Shown here: piece by piece, positions 44,893-53,580 of the stretch
Numbering within the stretch: the stretch's first letter is position 1
How the letters are laid out: each line of letters begins with the position of its first letter
Assembly (NCBI RefSeq): GCF_023156585.1
Contig: NZ_JALNMI010000004.1
Coordinates: forward strand, 439,676-503,675
DNA length: 64,000 nt
Source of the DNA: Subsaxibacter sp. CAU 1640
GTDB lineage: Bacteria > Bacteroidota > Bacteroidia > Flavobacteriales > Flavobacteriaceae
Direction of reading: 5' to 3'
Made by a program: the position numbers and the translations under genes
Notes under the pieces: generated by a model
What the model saw: the letters and a program-made list of their open reading frames with translations, nothing else
Database searches by the model: none
Told to the model about the DNA's origin: nothing

Positions 44893-45799
44893 AGATAGTG
44901 GTTATTATATATAGTGATGCGAGTAAGCTAGCCAGGGCAAAATAAAATACTACCAAATTTAAGGTAAGTATCCTATTAATTATTAAAATGGCCCAGATTG
45001 AGAATAAAATGATGGATATAAAGTAATATTTTTTGTCTGTTAACCAATCGAGTAAACTAAATCGCCGATTGATAATAATACCCAAAAGTGCTGAAATATA
45101 GCCTATAATACTCCCAATTATGACATCCAAAGGATAATGCGCACCAACGGCCACTCTGGAAAACGCAATGACAGAACCTATCATAAAAATTAAAATGAAC
45201 CATGGTATTTTGAATTTTATTTTGGAAGGCATAAAAGCAAATAATATCGAAGTTAATATTGTGAAAGTGGCTATTGAATGACCTGAAGGAAAACTATTAT
45301 GTGAAACAATTGCTTTTCCTGTAATTACAAAAACATCTCGGTCAAACATAGCTGCTGGCCTCGGTAAGGCAAAAAAACTCTTTAACACATTAGTAAATAT
45401 GGTTGAGACTAGAAGACCAATTAGCATGGACTGCCATAATTTAGGTGCGTAGACTAACAATAAAGTAAGGAAAGGCAAAAATATAAGAACGTCTCCCAAT
45501 TGTGTTAAGTTGAACTGGAAATTAGGAAATTTTGATAATATGGAATTTATATAAAAAAAAGAATCCTTTTGAACATTGACATAGCCTTCAACAGACATGC
45601 CATCATTGAAATAGAGTAACCAGACAATACATAACAATAGTGTCACAGGGAAAATAAAAGCATTGATTTTCAACTTGTTAAAATTATCTACGACAACTTT
45701 GTTGAGTCCCTCAAAGTTCTTTGATAAAAATTCTTTTTTCCAACCTAATGCAATGACATTAATTTTTAATATTCGCAATTGTATGAGAAGATATTCCAT
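44873..45799 (-). CDS. PAP2-family membrane phosphatase
   Basis: The polytopic protein has 308 residues and about six to seven helices. The PAP2 motifs are visible: KSFFALPRPA (motif 1), SFPSGHSIATF (motif 2) and SRVAVGAHYPLDVIIGS (motif 3). The family dephosphorylates lipid phosphates, for example undecaprenyl pyrophosphate or lipid A. It sits directly before the EptA-like gene in transcription order, a pairing that suggests 1-phosphate removal and headgroup addition on lipid A. The substrate is inferred. Confidence 0.85.
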   Translation of the reverse strand: MEYLLIQLRILKINVIALGWKKEFLSKNFEGLNKVVVDNFNKLKINAFIFPVTLLLCIVWLLYFNDGMSVEGYVNVQKDSFFYINSILSKFPNFQFNLTQLGDVLIFLPFLTLLLVYAPKLWQSMLIGLLVSTIFTNVLKSFFALPRPAAMFDRDVFVITGKAIVSHNSFPSGHSIATFTILTSILFAFMPSKIKFKIPWFILIFMIGSVIAFSRVAVGAHYPLDVIIGSIIGYISALLGIIINRRFSLLDWLTDKKYYFISIILFSIWAILIINRILTLNLVVFYFALASLLASLYIITTIYVKKAY

Positions 45800-45805
45800 A
45801 AGGCA

Positions 45806-46441
45806 TTAATTAATCGCATCTTTTTTTAGTTGTTCCAACAGCTCAATATTTCTCTGTTTCCCTTCTTTGAGAACGGTTTTACCAAAATTTGTATGATAGG
45901 TATGGTTGATAAGAAATTCCAAGTTCAATTGATACCATTCTTCATCAGTGAATACCAAATCCATATAATTTGCCCATTCGGTTCTCAACAGTTCGTTTTT
46001 GAACAGGTAATTCGTACTTGCCAAATGTGATAAGTCAGCATCACACATGACACATTCGAGAAGCGTTTTTGGGTTTTGAGGCATTTTTGTGGCTTTAACA
46101 CACTTTAAGACTCGTTTTATTTTTTCCTTGGGATAGCTGTGTTCATTTAAATATGTTTTGGCATTATTTGCACTAACATCTTCATGACCTATATATGTTT
46201 CAGACATTCCTGTATCATGGAACAATGCTGCGATATTTAAGATTTCCTGTTCCTCATCATTTATGTTTTCATAACCACCTATCAATAACACATTTTCGAA
46301 AACTTCTACAGTATGTTTTATGCCGTGAAATGGCAATGCTCTGCATCTACTTTTTCTTAAAATTTCGAGACAGTAATTCTCGATATCCTTCATATTCAAG
46401 GCATTCATAATCTGTTCGTGTTCAATTTCAATTGTTTTCAT
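45806..46441 (-). CDS. HD-domain hydrolase
   Basis: This 211-residue protein starts at ATG 46441 (MKTIEIEHEQIMNAL), because the frame upstream overlaps the PAP2 stop. RALPFHGIKHTVEVFENVLLIGG, AALFHDTGMSETYIGHE and CDADLSHL form the HD metal site (H...HD...D). Such proteins are predicted nucleotide or phosphate-ester hydrolases. It is in an envelope-modification operon, so a signalling-nucleotide or lipid-precursor substrate is possible. Confidence 0.8.
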   Translation of the reverse strand: MKTIEIEHEQIMNALNMKDIENYCLEILRKSRCRALPFHGIKHTVEVFENVLLIGGYENINDEEQEILNIAALFHDTGMSETYIGHEDVSANNAKTYLNEHSYPKEKIKRVLKCVKATKMPQNPKTLLECVMCDADLSHLASTNYLFKNELLRTEWANYMDLVFTDEEWYQLNLEFLINHTYHTNFGKTVLKEGKQRNIELLEQLKKDAIN

Positions 46442-46442
46442 T

Positions 46443-47012
46443 TTAGAATTTGTATTTAAGGCCAATTAGATAATCGCCTCCACCGCTCTTGAAGGTCAAT
46501 TCATAATGTTCTTTTTGATAAGGTGTGGTAAATAAATAGGTGCTTCCAACTCCTACAACCACACCACCGAGAATATCCCAACCATCATGTCTATCATGGA
46601 TACCTTCAACTCTAGTGTAGGCAACCAATCCGGCAACCACATAGGCCGGTATCCCATATTCCCAACCGTATCTTCTTTGTAAAAAGGACGCGCCAGAGAA
46701 AGCTACCGCTGTATGTCCAGAGGGAAATGCGTGACCGTCCGTTGCACCATCGGGTCTGGGTTTGTTAATTGCATATTTTAAGGCGTATGTCAACCCTAAA
46801 GTTGTACCATAAGATTTAGCGAATTGCCAAAATCCTTGTCTATCTTTTTTGGCAAGAATCACAATTAGTGAAGTCAGGGCTGGTGCATGTTGGGCATAAT
46901 CCCCAAATGTTTCATATGCTGTTTCCCTTCTTATTTCTGAAGGTGTATCGATTTCTTGAGAGAAACCAATGAGTGGAATGATGGATATAAAAAGACAAAT
47001 GACAATTTTCAT
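46443..47012 (-). CDS. PAP2-family periplasmic phosphatase
   Basis: This is a 189-residue protein with a signal peptide (MKIVICLFISIIPLIGFSQ). The PAP2 motifs are KYAINKPRP, HAFPSGHTAVAFSGAS and a diverged third site (TRVEGIHDRHDGWDILGG). Unlike polytopic PAP2 enzymes it is mostly soluble or weakly membrane-associated. It is a tandem paralogue of the next gene (47028-47576), 15 bp apart. Confidence 0.85.
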   Translation of the reverse strand: MKIVICLFISIIPLIGFSQEIDTPSEIRRETAYETFGDYAQHAPALTSLIVILAKKDRQGFWQFAKSYGTTLGLTYALKYAINKPRPDGATDGHAFPSGHTAVAFSGASFLQRRYGWEYGIPAYVVAGLVAYTRVEGIHDRHDGWDILGGVVVGVGSTYLFTTPYQKEHYELTFKSGGGDYLIGLKYKF

Positions 47013-47027
47013 TGATACTAGGATTTG

Positions 47028-47576
47028 TTAAAATTTATATTTAAAACCAAGTAAATAGTCACCTTCGCTATTGTTAAAGGTGAGTTCCATATGCTCTTGC
47101 TGATATTCCGTTGTGAAGAGCAATGTGCTACCAATGCCAACAACGGCACCTGCCAAAATATCCCAACCATCATGCTTTTGTGCGTCTATTCGGCTAAAAG
47201 CGGTGAACCCAGCAACCGCATACGCAGGAATGCTATATTTAAATCCGTAGCGTTTGTGGATAAATGAAGCGCCTTGAAATGTAGTAGATGTGTGACCAGA
47301 AGGAAATGCATTATCTCCATTTCCAAATGGCCGTGGTTTGTTAAGTGCCACCTTTAACCCATAGGTAACTCCCTGATTGAGCAAAAACCCTTTTGTGAAC
47401 TGCCAAGTTCCTTGTCGGTCTCCATTAATAAGGGTTACAGTTAATGCAGCAGCGGGAACGGCAATCAAACCTATATCACCAGCAGTCTCAATACCTGATT
47501 TTTGAGCAAATGCTAATTGGAAATTTAAGAATAGAAATATTACAGTAATTGGTAAAAAAAACAGATGTTTGCTCAT
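47028..47576 (-). CDS. PAP2-family periplasmic phosphatase, first gene of the EptA/PAP2 operon
   Basis: This is a 182-residue paralogue of the previous gene. It has a signal peptide (FLFLNFQLAFAQ), KVALNKPRPFGNGDNAFPSGHTSTTFQGASF and SRIDAQKHDGWDILAGA. Both copies end in the same GDYLxGxKYKF-type barrel-like terminus, so an outer-membrane association is possible. It is the first gene after the two-component-type promoter box at 47671-47687, so it heads the five-gene operon down to the EptA-like gene. Confidence 0.85.
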   Translation of the reverse strand: MSKHLFFLPITVIFLFLNFQLAFAQKSGIETAGDIGLIAVPAAALTVTLINGDRQGTWQFTKGFLLNQGVTYGLKVALNKPRPFGNGDNAFPSGHTSTTFQGASFIHKRYGFKYSIPAYAVAGFTAFSRIDAQKHDGWDILAGAVVGIGSTLLFTTEYQQEHMELTFNNSEGDYLLGFKYKF

Positions 47577-47652
47577 AGATTTAGTTTGTCTAGAATAATA
47601 TTAAAATGAAGTATTTCTATAAATCTATAAGCGTGGATTATTTATTACAATT

Positions 47653-47687
47653 CAAATGTATGTAGGAAATCTAAAGAAAATTTAAAG
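47653..47687 (-). promoter_or_regulatory. Box A: PmrA-box-like promoter of the PAP2/EptA operon
   Basis: Read on the minus strand, CTTTAA-ATTTT-CTTTAG (47687-47671) is followed after 10 bp by TACATTTG (47660-47653), a perfect TAnnTTTG -7 element. The start codon is 94 bp downstream. Confidence 0.8.
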
Positions 47688-47738
47688 CCAGAACTTGCCT
47701 GTATAAATCAAATCCAATATCAATAATTAGCGAATAGA

Positions 47739-47770
47739 AAAAGCCCACATCCAAATAGATGTGGGCTTTT
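47739..47770. terminator. Bidirectional terminator
   Basis: AAAAGCCCACATC (47739-47751) and GATGTGGGCTTTT (47758-47770) form a perfect stem around a 6-nt loop. It closes the PepSY-like gene on the minus strand. Confidence 0.9.
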
Positions 47771-47800
47771 AGCACTCAATCAATCAACTATGAAACTTAA

Positions 47801-48262
47801 CTAATCATTATCTTCTTCGTCATTTTCTTTCATGACTTCCTTTTTTATAATGTTACCCTTTGCATCTATGGCAACTTCCATGTCGGATTCTCCTTTTTTA
47901 ATCTCAAATTCATAGAGCATTCCGTTTTTGGTTTCCGATATCTCGGATTCCTTGATTTTATATCCGGCATATGCACCCATTAAGGCCGACTTAACATTCT
48001 GTGGAATTTCTTTCTCGTCAATTTCATGCTCTGTTTCTTTCCAAGTGCCGTCTTCGAGAAAGTTAGCCGAATATTCTGTATTGTTCATTTTAAACTCTGC
48101 CTCCCATTCGGTAGCATTTTCCTTGTCCCATTTCACTTTTTTTGCTGTAGGGAATTTCTTCGTAAACGCATCCTTAACCTTTTGTGGTACTTGGTCTCCT
48201 GACTCAAAAGCAAACATCGTGCAAGCTAAAAATGCTCCTAAAATTATTTTTAATGTCTTCAT
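47801..48262 (-). CDS. PepSY-like periplasmic protein
   Basis: ATG 48262 (MKTLKIILGAFLACTMFAFESG) gives 153 residues with a signal peptide; a longer frame to 48346 crosses the promoter box and is rejected. The mature part repeats VPQKVKDAFTKKFPTAKKVKWDKENATEWEAEFKM and IPQNVKSALMGAYAGYKI, the PepSY-like (BLIP-type) fold. Its acidic C-terminus ends EENDEEDND-like. It is a paralogue of the next gene and each has its own regulated promoter. It may sense or buffer periplasmic ligands for the two-component system. Confidence 0.8.
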   Translation of the reverse strand: MKTLKIILGAFLACTMFAFESGDQVPQKVKDAFTKKFPTAKKVKWDKENATEWEAEFKMNNTEYSANFLEDGTWKETEHEIDEKEIPQNVKSALMGAYAGYKIKESEISETKNGMLYEFEIKKGESDMEVAIDAKGNIIKKEVMKENDEEDND

Positions 48263-48290
48263 TTTTATAGTTTTTGAATTATTAATAGTA

Positions 48291-48336
48291 TAAAAGTAGT
48301 ACCAAATTCTAAAGATTATTTTAAGGAAATCTAAAG
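48291..48336 (-). promoter_or_regulatory. Box B: triple CTTTAG-type repeat and -7 of the PepSY gene
   Basis: Minus-strand order is CTTTAG-ATTTC-CTTAAA-ATAAT-CTTTAG (48336-48309), 11-bp period, then after 10 bp TACTTTTA (48298-48291). The start codon is 46 bp beyond the box. Confidence 0.8.
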
Positions 48337-48360
48337 AATGTTTCATTTAACATTATAATA

Positions 48361-48391
48361 AAAAAGGGCGTATCCCATACAAGATACGCCC
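48361..48391 (-). terminator. Rho-independent terminator of the second PepSY gene
   Basis: GGGCGTATC (48366-48374) pairs with GATACGCCC (48383-48391). On the minus strand a T run follows. Confidence 0.85.
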
Positions 48392-48428
48392 AAATTAAAT
48401 AGTGAATTATAAGGGAATCAATTTGCTA

Positions 48429-48902
48429 TTAATCATTGTCAACTTCACTATCTTCATCATCTTCATCTTTCTTTTGCTCCTTTTTTACAATGTTGCCATA
48501 GGCATCTATCGCAACTTCCATTTCAATGCCGCCTTTTTCAATACCAAATTCATAGACTTTTCCATCGGCAGTTTCAGAATATTCCATTTCTTCAATGTCG
48601 TAACCCTCAAAATTTGATTTAAGTGCTTCGAGAACCACCTGTGGAACATCAGCTTCAGATACTTCATATTCGGTTTCCACCCAAGTGCCATCGTCCATAA
48701 AGTTTGAAGAGTGTTCTTTTCCGTTAAGCTTAAATTCTGCTTCCCATTCGGCATCAGATTCCTTCTCCCATTCCACATTTGTTGCATTTGGGAATTTTTG
48801 AGCAAATGCATCTTTCACTTTTTGAGGTGCAGAATTGTCTTTGTCACAGGCAATAAAACTTAACAGTATGCCTGTCAATGTTAATAGTGTAATTTTTTTC
48901 AT
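48429..48902 (-). CDS. PepSY-like lipoprotein
   Basis: This is a 157-residue lipoprotein (lipobox LLSFIAC). It has two PepSY-like repeats (APQKVKDAFAQKFPNATNVEWEKESDAEWEAEF and VPQVVLEALKSNFEGYDIEE) and an acidic tail (KKDEDDEDSEVDND). It is a close paralogue of the 47801-48262 product. Box C, with three 11-bp-spaced hexamers, lies directly upstream. Confidence 0.82.
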   Translation of the reverse strand: MKKITLLTLTGILLSFIACDKDNSAPQKVKDAFAQKFPNATNVEWEKESDAEWEAEFKLNGKEHSSNFMDDGTWVETEYEVSEADVPQVVLEALKSNFEGYDIEEMEYSETADGKVYEFGIEKGGIEMEVAIDAYGNIVKKEQKKDEDDEDSEVDND

Positions 48903-48928
48903 TGTCTATGGTTTTATGGATTATGACA

Positions 48929-48974
48929 TAAAAATAGTGCTGAAATCTAAAGATTAGTTTAAGAGAATCTTAAG
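48929..48974 (-). promoter_or_regulatory. Box C: triple repeat and -7 of the PepSY lipoprotein gene
   Basis: Minus-strand order is CTTAAG-ATTCT-CTTAAA-CTAAT-CTTTAG (48974-48947), then 10 bp and TATTTTTA (48936-48929). The start codon is 44 bp beyond the box. Confidence 0.8.
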
Positions 48975-48976
48975 AC

Positions 48977-51394
48977 TTAAAACTTATATTTCATTCCCAA
49001 TCTTATAATTTGGGTTTCGTAATAGTTCTCGTAAAGTGCTGTAAAACCCTCTCCTTTTATGCGTTGTCTTAACCCGAAGTTGTTGAATAAATCACTTGCA
49101 GACAATGTAATTTCTCCTTTCTTATCCCAAATAGATTTTTTCAGCCCTAAATCTATTGAAGAACGTGCGAGCTCTTCGCCTTGTGGAATATTTCGAGGAC
49201 TATACCACAAACCTGTCAGCTGCAACTCTAATTCCTTGGGCAAATTGAAGCTGTTTGAAATTTTAAAGTCTCCAGCCTCATCATTTGAAGTTTCAATATT
49301 AAATGTACGTTCTGTTGGGAACAATAATGTGCCTTGATAAGCATCAATATGGTTGATATATAGGTTTGCACTTGCAGTTAGCTTCCAAAAGCTGCTAATA
49401 TCCTGACTAAACAAAATTTCTATTCCTGAATTGGTACTACTGTCTACATTAGAGTATATTCTATTTACAATATCATATTGTGGATTGCTATTGTCGACAC
49501 TAAATATGCGCAAATAGGCATCGTTAATTTCACGATGATATACTGCTGAAAACAACGAACCAGAACTCCAATTGTAGCGATGCGCCAATTCAAAACTATT
49601 TGTAGTTTGCGGACGTAAATACGGGTTTCCTACCTTTAATAATTCTGGGTCATCATACTTTGGAAAAATACGCAATTCAGGTTCGCCAGGTCTATCTATT
49701 CTTCGATTATAAAATACAGATAGTTTATTTTTATCATTCAATTTATAGGAAAACCGTACACTTGGAAACAATTCAAAATAATCATATTTATCATTACTTG
49801 GATAGTAGGCATTTTGCGGGTCCAGTACATAAGACACATCTGTTTGTTCTGCACGTAAACCTGCTTCTACATCAAAACGTTCTTTTTCCAACAGATAGTT
49901 TCCGTAGAACGCGTATAGGTTTTCTTTCCATGTTGAAAAATCGCCCAAATTAGGATAAATTATAGATTCGTTTCCTCGATTAATCGTATAGTCCACAGGC
50001 AAATTCCTGAATCTCACTTTTGCTCCAGCTTCAATTTTACCACTGCTCAATGCACGTGCATAATCTGTTGACAAGCTTGTAGTATGTTCAATAGCTCTAA
50101 TATTGGTCATATCCCTACCAATGCGAACCGCAGAACTATCATTTAAAAAATAGCTTTCATCTTCCAACCCTCGTGTATATTGAACGTTTGCAGACAAAGA
50201 ATGTCCCGCTTGCGGAAAACTATGTTTGTAATTTGCAGCCACATTTATAAAACTGGTAATTTCTTCTTCTTTCCAAGTGTATAGACGGTTACGAACGTTA
50301 TTATCTAAATTGATAAAAGCAACTTGCGAGGTATCAATATGTTTTTCTCTGTCAAACATTCCAGAAAGTGTGATGGCATCGTTATCGCTCAATTCCCAAT
50401 CTACTCCCCCTGTAATTATGGAACGAAACTGTCTTCTGTTTTCCGGAACTTGCGAAATGATATTACGACCATCATCGTAATTTCTCGTGGTAAATTCATT
50501 ATTTGGCAACGCTTCTTGAATGATGAATTCCGATTGCAAAAAATAATTCAAATTATCCGTTCTGTAATTGAGATTCAAGCTTGGAATCAATTTGGGATTT
50601 ACAGAAAAACTGCCATAATCTGTTGGTGTATCTTCTTTTCGTTTAGATAATGCTCCCAATCCAAAAGAAAGTCCCACGTCTCCATTTAAGCCTGTTTGTT
50701 TTTCCTTTTTATAAACGATATTTACAATACCAGCAAAACCGTTGGCATCGTATTTTGCAGATGGATTGTTGATGATTTCAATACGTTCAATATTAGAGGC
50801 AGGAATATTGCTTAAACCTTTTTGATTGCCAAAACCTGTAAGGCTCGATTGTTTGCCATCTATCAAAACCACGACTTTATCACTGCCACGCAACACTACT
50901 TTTCCTTCCTGGTCAAAAGCAACACCTGGCATTGTTTTCATAGCATCCACCACAGAACCGCCAGATTGCGCCACATTATCAGCGAGACTAAAGGATTTTT
51001 TATCAAGTGCCGAATTCACGGTTGCCCGTTTTGCTTCAATGGTAACTTCATCTAATGCTGCGGCAGAAGGTTTTAGTTCTATTTTTCCTAAATCGAAAAT
51101 GGGATTGAGTCCGCCAGAAGCAATTTTCCGCTGTACGGTTTCATAACCTAAATAGGTAATATTAACGATATACTTTCCTGTTTTTAAATCCTTGATTTCA
51201 AATCGACCGTTATCATCGCTTATTGTTCCAGTAACTATGGCATTTGTGGCTTCATCATTTACAGATACACTCACAAATGGTATGGCTTCTTGAGTTTCTT
51301 GGTCTATGATTTGACCCGTAATGGTAATTGTTTCTTGTGCATTTACCAGGATTGAAGTTAATAGTAAAAGTATTGTAAGCGTTTGCTTTATCAT
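48977..51394 (-). CDS. TonB-dependent outer-membrane receptor
   Basis: The protein is 805 residues and has a signal peptide (MIKQTLTILLLLTSILVNAQ). Residues about 22-105 are a carboxypeptidase-regulatory-like domain (GQIIDQETQEAIPFVSVSV), about 130-220 the plug (LADNVAQSGGSVVDAMKTMPGV, VVLIDGKQSSLTGFG) and the rest a barrel ending in MKYKF. There is no SusD partner, so it belongs to the outer-membrane beta-barrel family 3 type. The substrate is unknown. Its own box D promoter puts it under the same regulator as the phosphatases. Confidence 0.88.
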   Translation of the reverse strand: MIKQTLTILLLLTSILVNAQETITITGQIIDQETQEAIPFVSVSVNDEATNAIVTGTISDDNGRFEIKDLKTGKYIVNITYLGYETVQRKIASGGLNPIFDLGKIELKPSAAALDEVTIEAKRATVNSALDKKSFSLADNVAQSGGSVVDAMKTMPGVAFDQEGKVVLRGSDKVVVLIDGKQSSLTGFGNQKGLSNIPASNIERIEIINNPSAKYDANGFAGIVNIVYKKEKQTGLNGDVGLSFGLGALSKRKEDTPTDYGSFSVNPKLIPSLNLNYRTDNLNYFLQSEFIIQEALPNNEFTTRNYDDGRNIISQVPENRRQFRSIITGGVDWELSDNDAITLSGMFDREKHIDTSQVAFINLDNNVRNRLYTWKEEEITSFINVAANYKHSFPQAGHSLSANVQYTRGLEDESYFLNDSSAVRIGRDMTNIRAIEHTTSLSTDYARALSSGKIEAGAKVRFRNLPVDYTINRGNESIIYPNLGDFSTWKENLYAFYGNYLLEKERFDVEAGLRAEQTDVSYVLDPQNAYYPSNDKYDYFELFPSVRFSYKLNDKNKLSVFYNRRIDRPGEPELRIFPKYDDPELLKVGNPYLRPQTTNSFELAHRYNWSSGSLFSAVYHREINDAYLRIFSVDNSNPQYDIVNRIYSNVDSSTNSGIEILFSQDISSFWKLTASANLYINHIDAYQGTLLFPTERTFNIETSNDEAGDFKISNSFNLPKELELQLTGLWYSPRNIPQGEELARSSIDLGLKKSIWDKKGEITLSASDLFNNFGLRQRIKGEGFTALYENYYETQIIRLGMKYKF

Positions 51395-51415
51395 TAGGTT
51401 TCAATTTTTAAAATA

Positions 51416-51450
51416 CAAAAGTAGGGTTGAAATCTAAAGGGAAATTAAAG
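51416..51450 (-). promoter_or_regulatory. Box D: promoter of the TonB-type receptor
   Basis: CTTTAA-TTTCC-CTTTAG (51450-51434, minus strand), then 10 bp and TACTTTTG (51423-51416), a perfect TAnnTTTG. The start codon is 39 bp beyond the box. Confidence 0.82.
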
Positions 51451-51483
51451 TAAAACTCCAAATTGAGTTAAAATGCAAAGAAG

Positions 51484-52752
51484 TTATTTGTTAAAATCTA
51501 TCTGAAATATGTGCGCACCCTGTCCATTGATTATGGAAGGTTGAAAACGGTAGGTTGGCGTAAATCCATAAAACTCACAGATTTTTTTGACAATGGCAAG
51601 ACCAAGTCCTGATGATTGTGCATTATTGCCTTCCCGATATAAGCGAAGGAAGATTTTTTCTGGGTTGTCGAGCGGATGCTCACCGCTATTTGTAACAGTA
51701 AGAACGTTTGATGTGGTTACAATCTCAATGTTCTCGTTGTTCTTCGTGTATTTGATGGCATTGGAAATGAGATTGTTAATCAGTATGTCAGTAAGAAACG
51801 GGTCCATCATTGTCACTAATTGGGCATTGGAAGTATGCAAAATATGCCTAATTTCCAACTCCTTGAAACCTTCAATCTTTTCATTGATAAGGTTAGTGAT
51901 ATTGACTTCTTCAACATTGACAAATTGATTATTATCGATTTTAGTTAGTGTGGTTATCCTTTTATTAAGTTGTTTAAGTCGCTGAATATCTTGTTGGATA
52001 GAAGTAATCTGTTCGAACTGTTTATCATTTATGGCGTGTTCATTAATGATATTGTCAATTTTTGCTTGGATAATTGCAAGCGGTGTTTGAATTTCGTGCG
52101 ACACATTTTCCGTAAACTGTTTCAAGTTTTGGTAATCTGTCCTTACTTTGTTCGTCAAAAGTAAGATTTGGGTTTTGAGCTCCGAGAATTCCAATATATC
52201 GCTATCTGCCAAATCAATGGGTTCCTCTGATGCAAGGGAAAACGTTTTCATCTGCTCCAGATTGTCAAAAAATGGCTTCCATAGCTGTAGGTTTCTTGCA
52301 GTATTGAAATAGAAGAGAAAGATAAAAGCAATCACAAAGATGGCTATGTTTGAGAAAACGATGGCCAACAAAATGTCTTCCGATTCTACCACCAAAGTCC
52401 TGACGGTTATGTGGTAATACACATTGTTTATATTTTTATAAGTAGAAAGTTCACGAAAAAGCTCCATTTCATCCTGTGAGGGGTCGTAGATGACAGTGTC
52501 CTTTAGGACTGTTGGCTTTAAATCCTCAACCGTCTTAACCTCTGCGACTGGTGGCAATGAAAACACTTGTTTATTTAAATTTAAAGAAGCCTCTACTCGT
52601 GCTTCAGTTGAATACAATTCTTCCTCTACCTCCTTTTGCAACAGATTCTTTGTATAAAAGTATAAAGCTATACTGCTCAATATTGCCAAAACCAAACCGG
52701 TCAACAGAAAGGTTTTAGAGGTTTTTCGTATGAGTTTTGTTTTCTTTTCCAC
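51484..52752 (-). CDS. Sensor histidine kinase
   Basis: This is a 422-residue kinase with two membrane helices (about 15-33 and 128-149) enclosing a periplasmic sensor of about 95 residues. The phospho-acceptor His219 is in FTENVSHEIQTPLAI, followed by the N box LISNAIKYTKNN and G box SSGLGLAIVKKICEFYGF. It pairs with the response regulator 3 bp upstream. The sensor has no recognised fold. Genes of its regulon suggest envelope stress, cationic peptides or metal as the signal. Confidence 0.92.
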   Translation of the reverse strand: MEKKTKLIRKTSKTFLLTGLVLAILSSIALYFYTKNLLQKEVEEELYSTEARVEASLNLNKQVFSLPPVAEVKTVEDLKPTVLKDTVIYDPSQDEMELFRELSTYKNINNVYYHITVRTLVVESEDILLAIVFSNIAIFVIAFIFLFYFNTARNLQLWKPFFDNLEQMKTFSLASEEPIDLADSDILEFSELKTQILLLTNKVRTDYQNLKQFTENVSHEIQTPLAIIQAKIDNIINEHAINDKQFEQITSIQQDIQRLKQLNKRITTLTKIDNNQFVNVEEVNITNLINEKIEGFKELEIRHILHTSNAQLVTMMDPFLTDILINNLISNAIKYTKNNENIEIVTTSNVLTVTNSGEHPLDNPEKIFLRLYREGNNAQSSGLGLAIVKKICEFYGFTPTYRFQPSIINGQGAHIFQIDFNK

Positions 52753-52755
52753 CTA

Positions 52756-53430
52756 CTAATCTTCTATGAATTTATAGCCACTCCCATAAGCCGTCTTGAT
52801 ATATTTTGCTCCTTCCGCTGTCAATTTTTTTCTCAAATTATTGATGTGCACGTAAATAAAATCAAAATTATCCAACAAATCGCTATCGTCGCCCCAAAGA
52901 TGTTCTGCGATGATTTCCTTGGAAAGTACACGACCTTTATTGGATATAAAAAATACCAGCAAATCATATTCCTTTTTAGTCAAGGACATTGACTTTCCAT
53001 CGATGTAAGCAGTTCTGGATTTAGTATCGATTCTAATTTCGTTGAATTCAATCATCTCGTCTCCACCAAATTTACCGCGTCGTAAAACAGCCGTTATCCT
53101 TGAATTGAGTTCCGCAAGATGGAAGGGTTTTGTAATATAATCATCTGCTCCAAGGTCAAGCCCTTCCAATTTATCATTGAGTGAATTGTTTGCCGAGATA
53201 ATGATGACACCAGACCGTTTTTTCTCTTTACGCAATATTCTTAAAATATCTATTCCGCTTCCAGTATTTAGGTTAATATCCAAAATGATGACATCATAAT
53301 CATACATATGGATTTTATGGGAAGCTTCGAGAAAATCCGATGCCACTTCACAAACGTGGCCGTCACGCTGTAAATAGGTAACGATGGATTGTTGTAAATC
53401 GATTTCGTCCTCGGCTATTAAAAATTTCAT
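52756..53430 (-). CDS. OmpR-family response regulator
   Basis: This is a 224-residue regulator. The receiver domain has EDE (residues 7-9), the phospho-acceptor Asp51 in IILDINLNTG and the switch Lys in YITKPFHL. The winged-helix domain follows about residue 130 (LTKKEYDLLVFFISNKGRVLSKEIIAEHLWG, YVHINNLRKKL). OmpR-family proteins bind 11-bp-spaced direct repeats, which fits the seven boxes in this block, including box E ahead of its own gene. It is probably an autoregulated activator. Confidence 0.93.
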   Translation of the reverse strand: MKFLIAEDEIDLQQSIVTYLQRDGHVCEVASDFLEASHKIHMYDYDVIILDINLNTGSGIDILRILRKEKKRSGVIIISANNSLNDKLEGLDLGADDYITKPFHLAELNSRITAVLRRGKFGGDEMIEFNEIRIDTKSRTAYIDGKSMSLTKKEYDLLVFFISNKGRVLSKEIIAEHLWGDDSDLLDNFDFIYVHINNLRKKLTAEGAKYIKTAYGSGYKFIED

Positions 53431-53449
53431 TTTTTAGGTTTTGATACCG

Positions 53450-53484
53450 TAAATGTCGTCATAGATTCTAAAGAAATATTAAAG
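53450..53484 (-). promoter_or_regulatory. Box E: promoter of the response regulator operon
   Basis: CTTTAA-TATTT-CTTTAG (53484-53468, minus strand) and after 10 bp GACATTTA (53457-53450), a weak -7. The start codon is 37 bp beyond the box. Confidence 0.75.
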
Positions 53485-53508
53485 CAGAAAACGCCAAAAC
53501 CAAGACGG

Positions 53509-53543
53509 GTTTAAATTGTCTTTAGAATTAAGACATACCTTGT
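53509..53543 (+). promoter_or_regulatory. Box F: divergent promoter of the PAP2 gene
   Basis: GTTTAA-ATTGT-CTTTAG (53509-53525, plus strand) and after 10 bp TACCTTGT (53536-53543). The start codon is at 53581. It stands 24 bp from box E, back to back. Confidence 0.72.
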
Positions 53544-53580
53544 TAACTTTTCCAAATATATCTGTTAGTTTCCATTAAAA

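Noticed and set aside
44873..47576. Tandem PAP2 genes as an assembly duplication
   Set aside because: The three genes differ in length, topology and sequence, so they are real paralogues.
48263..48346. Longer start of the first PepSY-like protein
   Set aside because: The extra 28 residues cross the promoter box and precede a good signal peptide.
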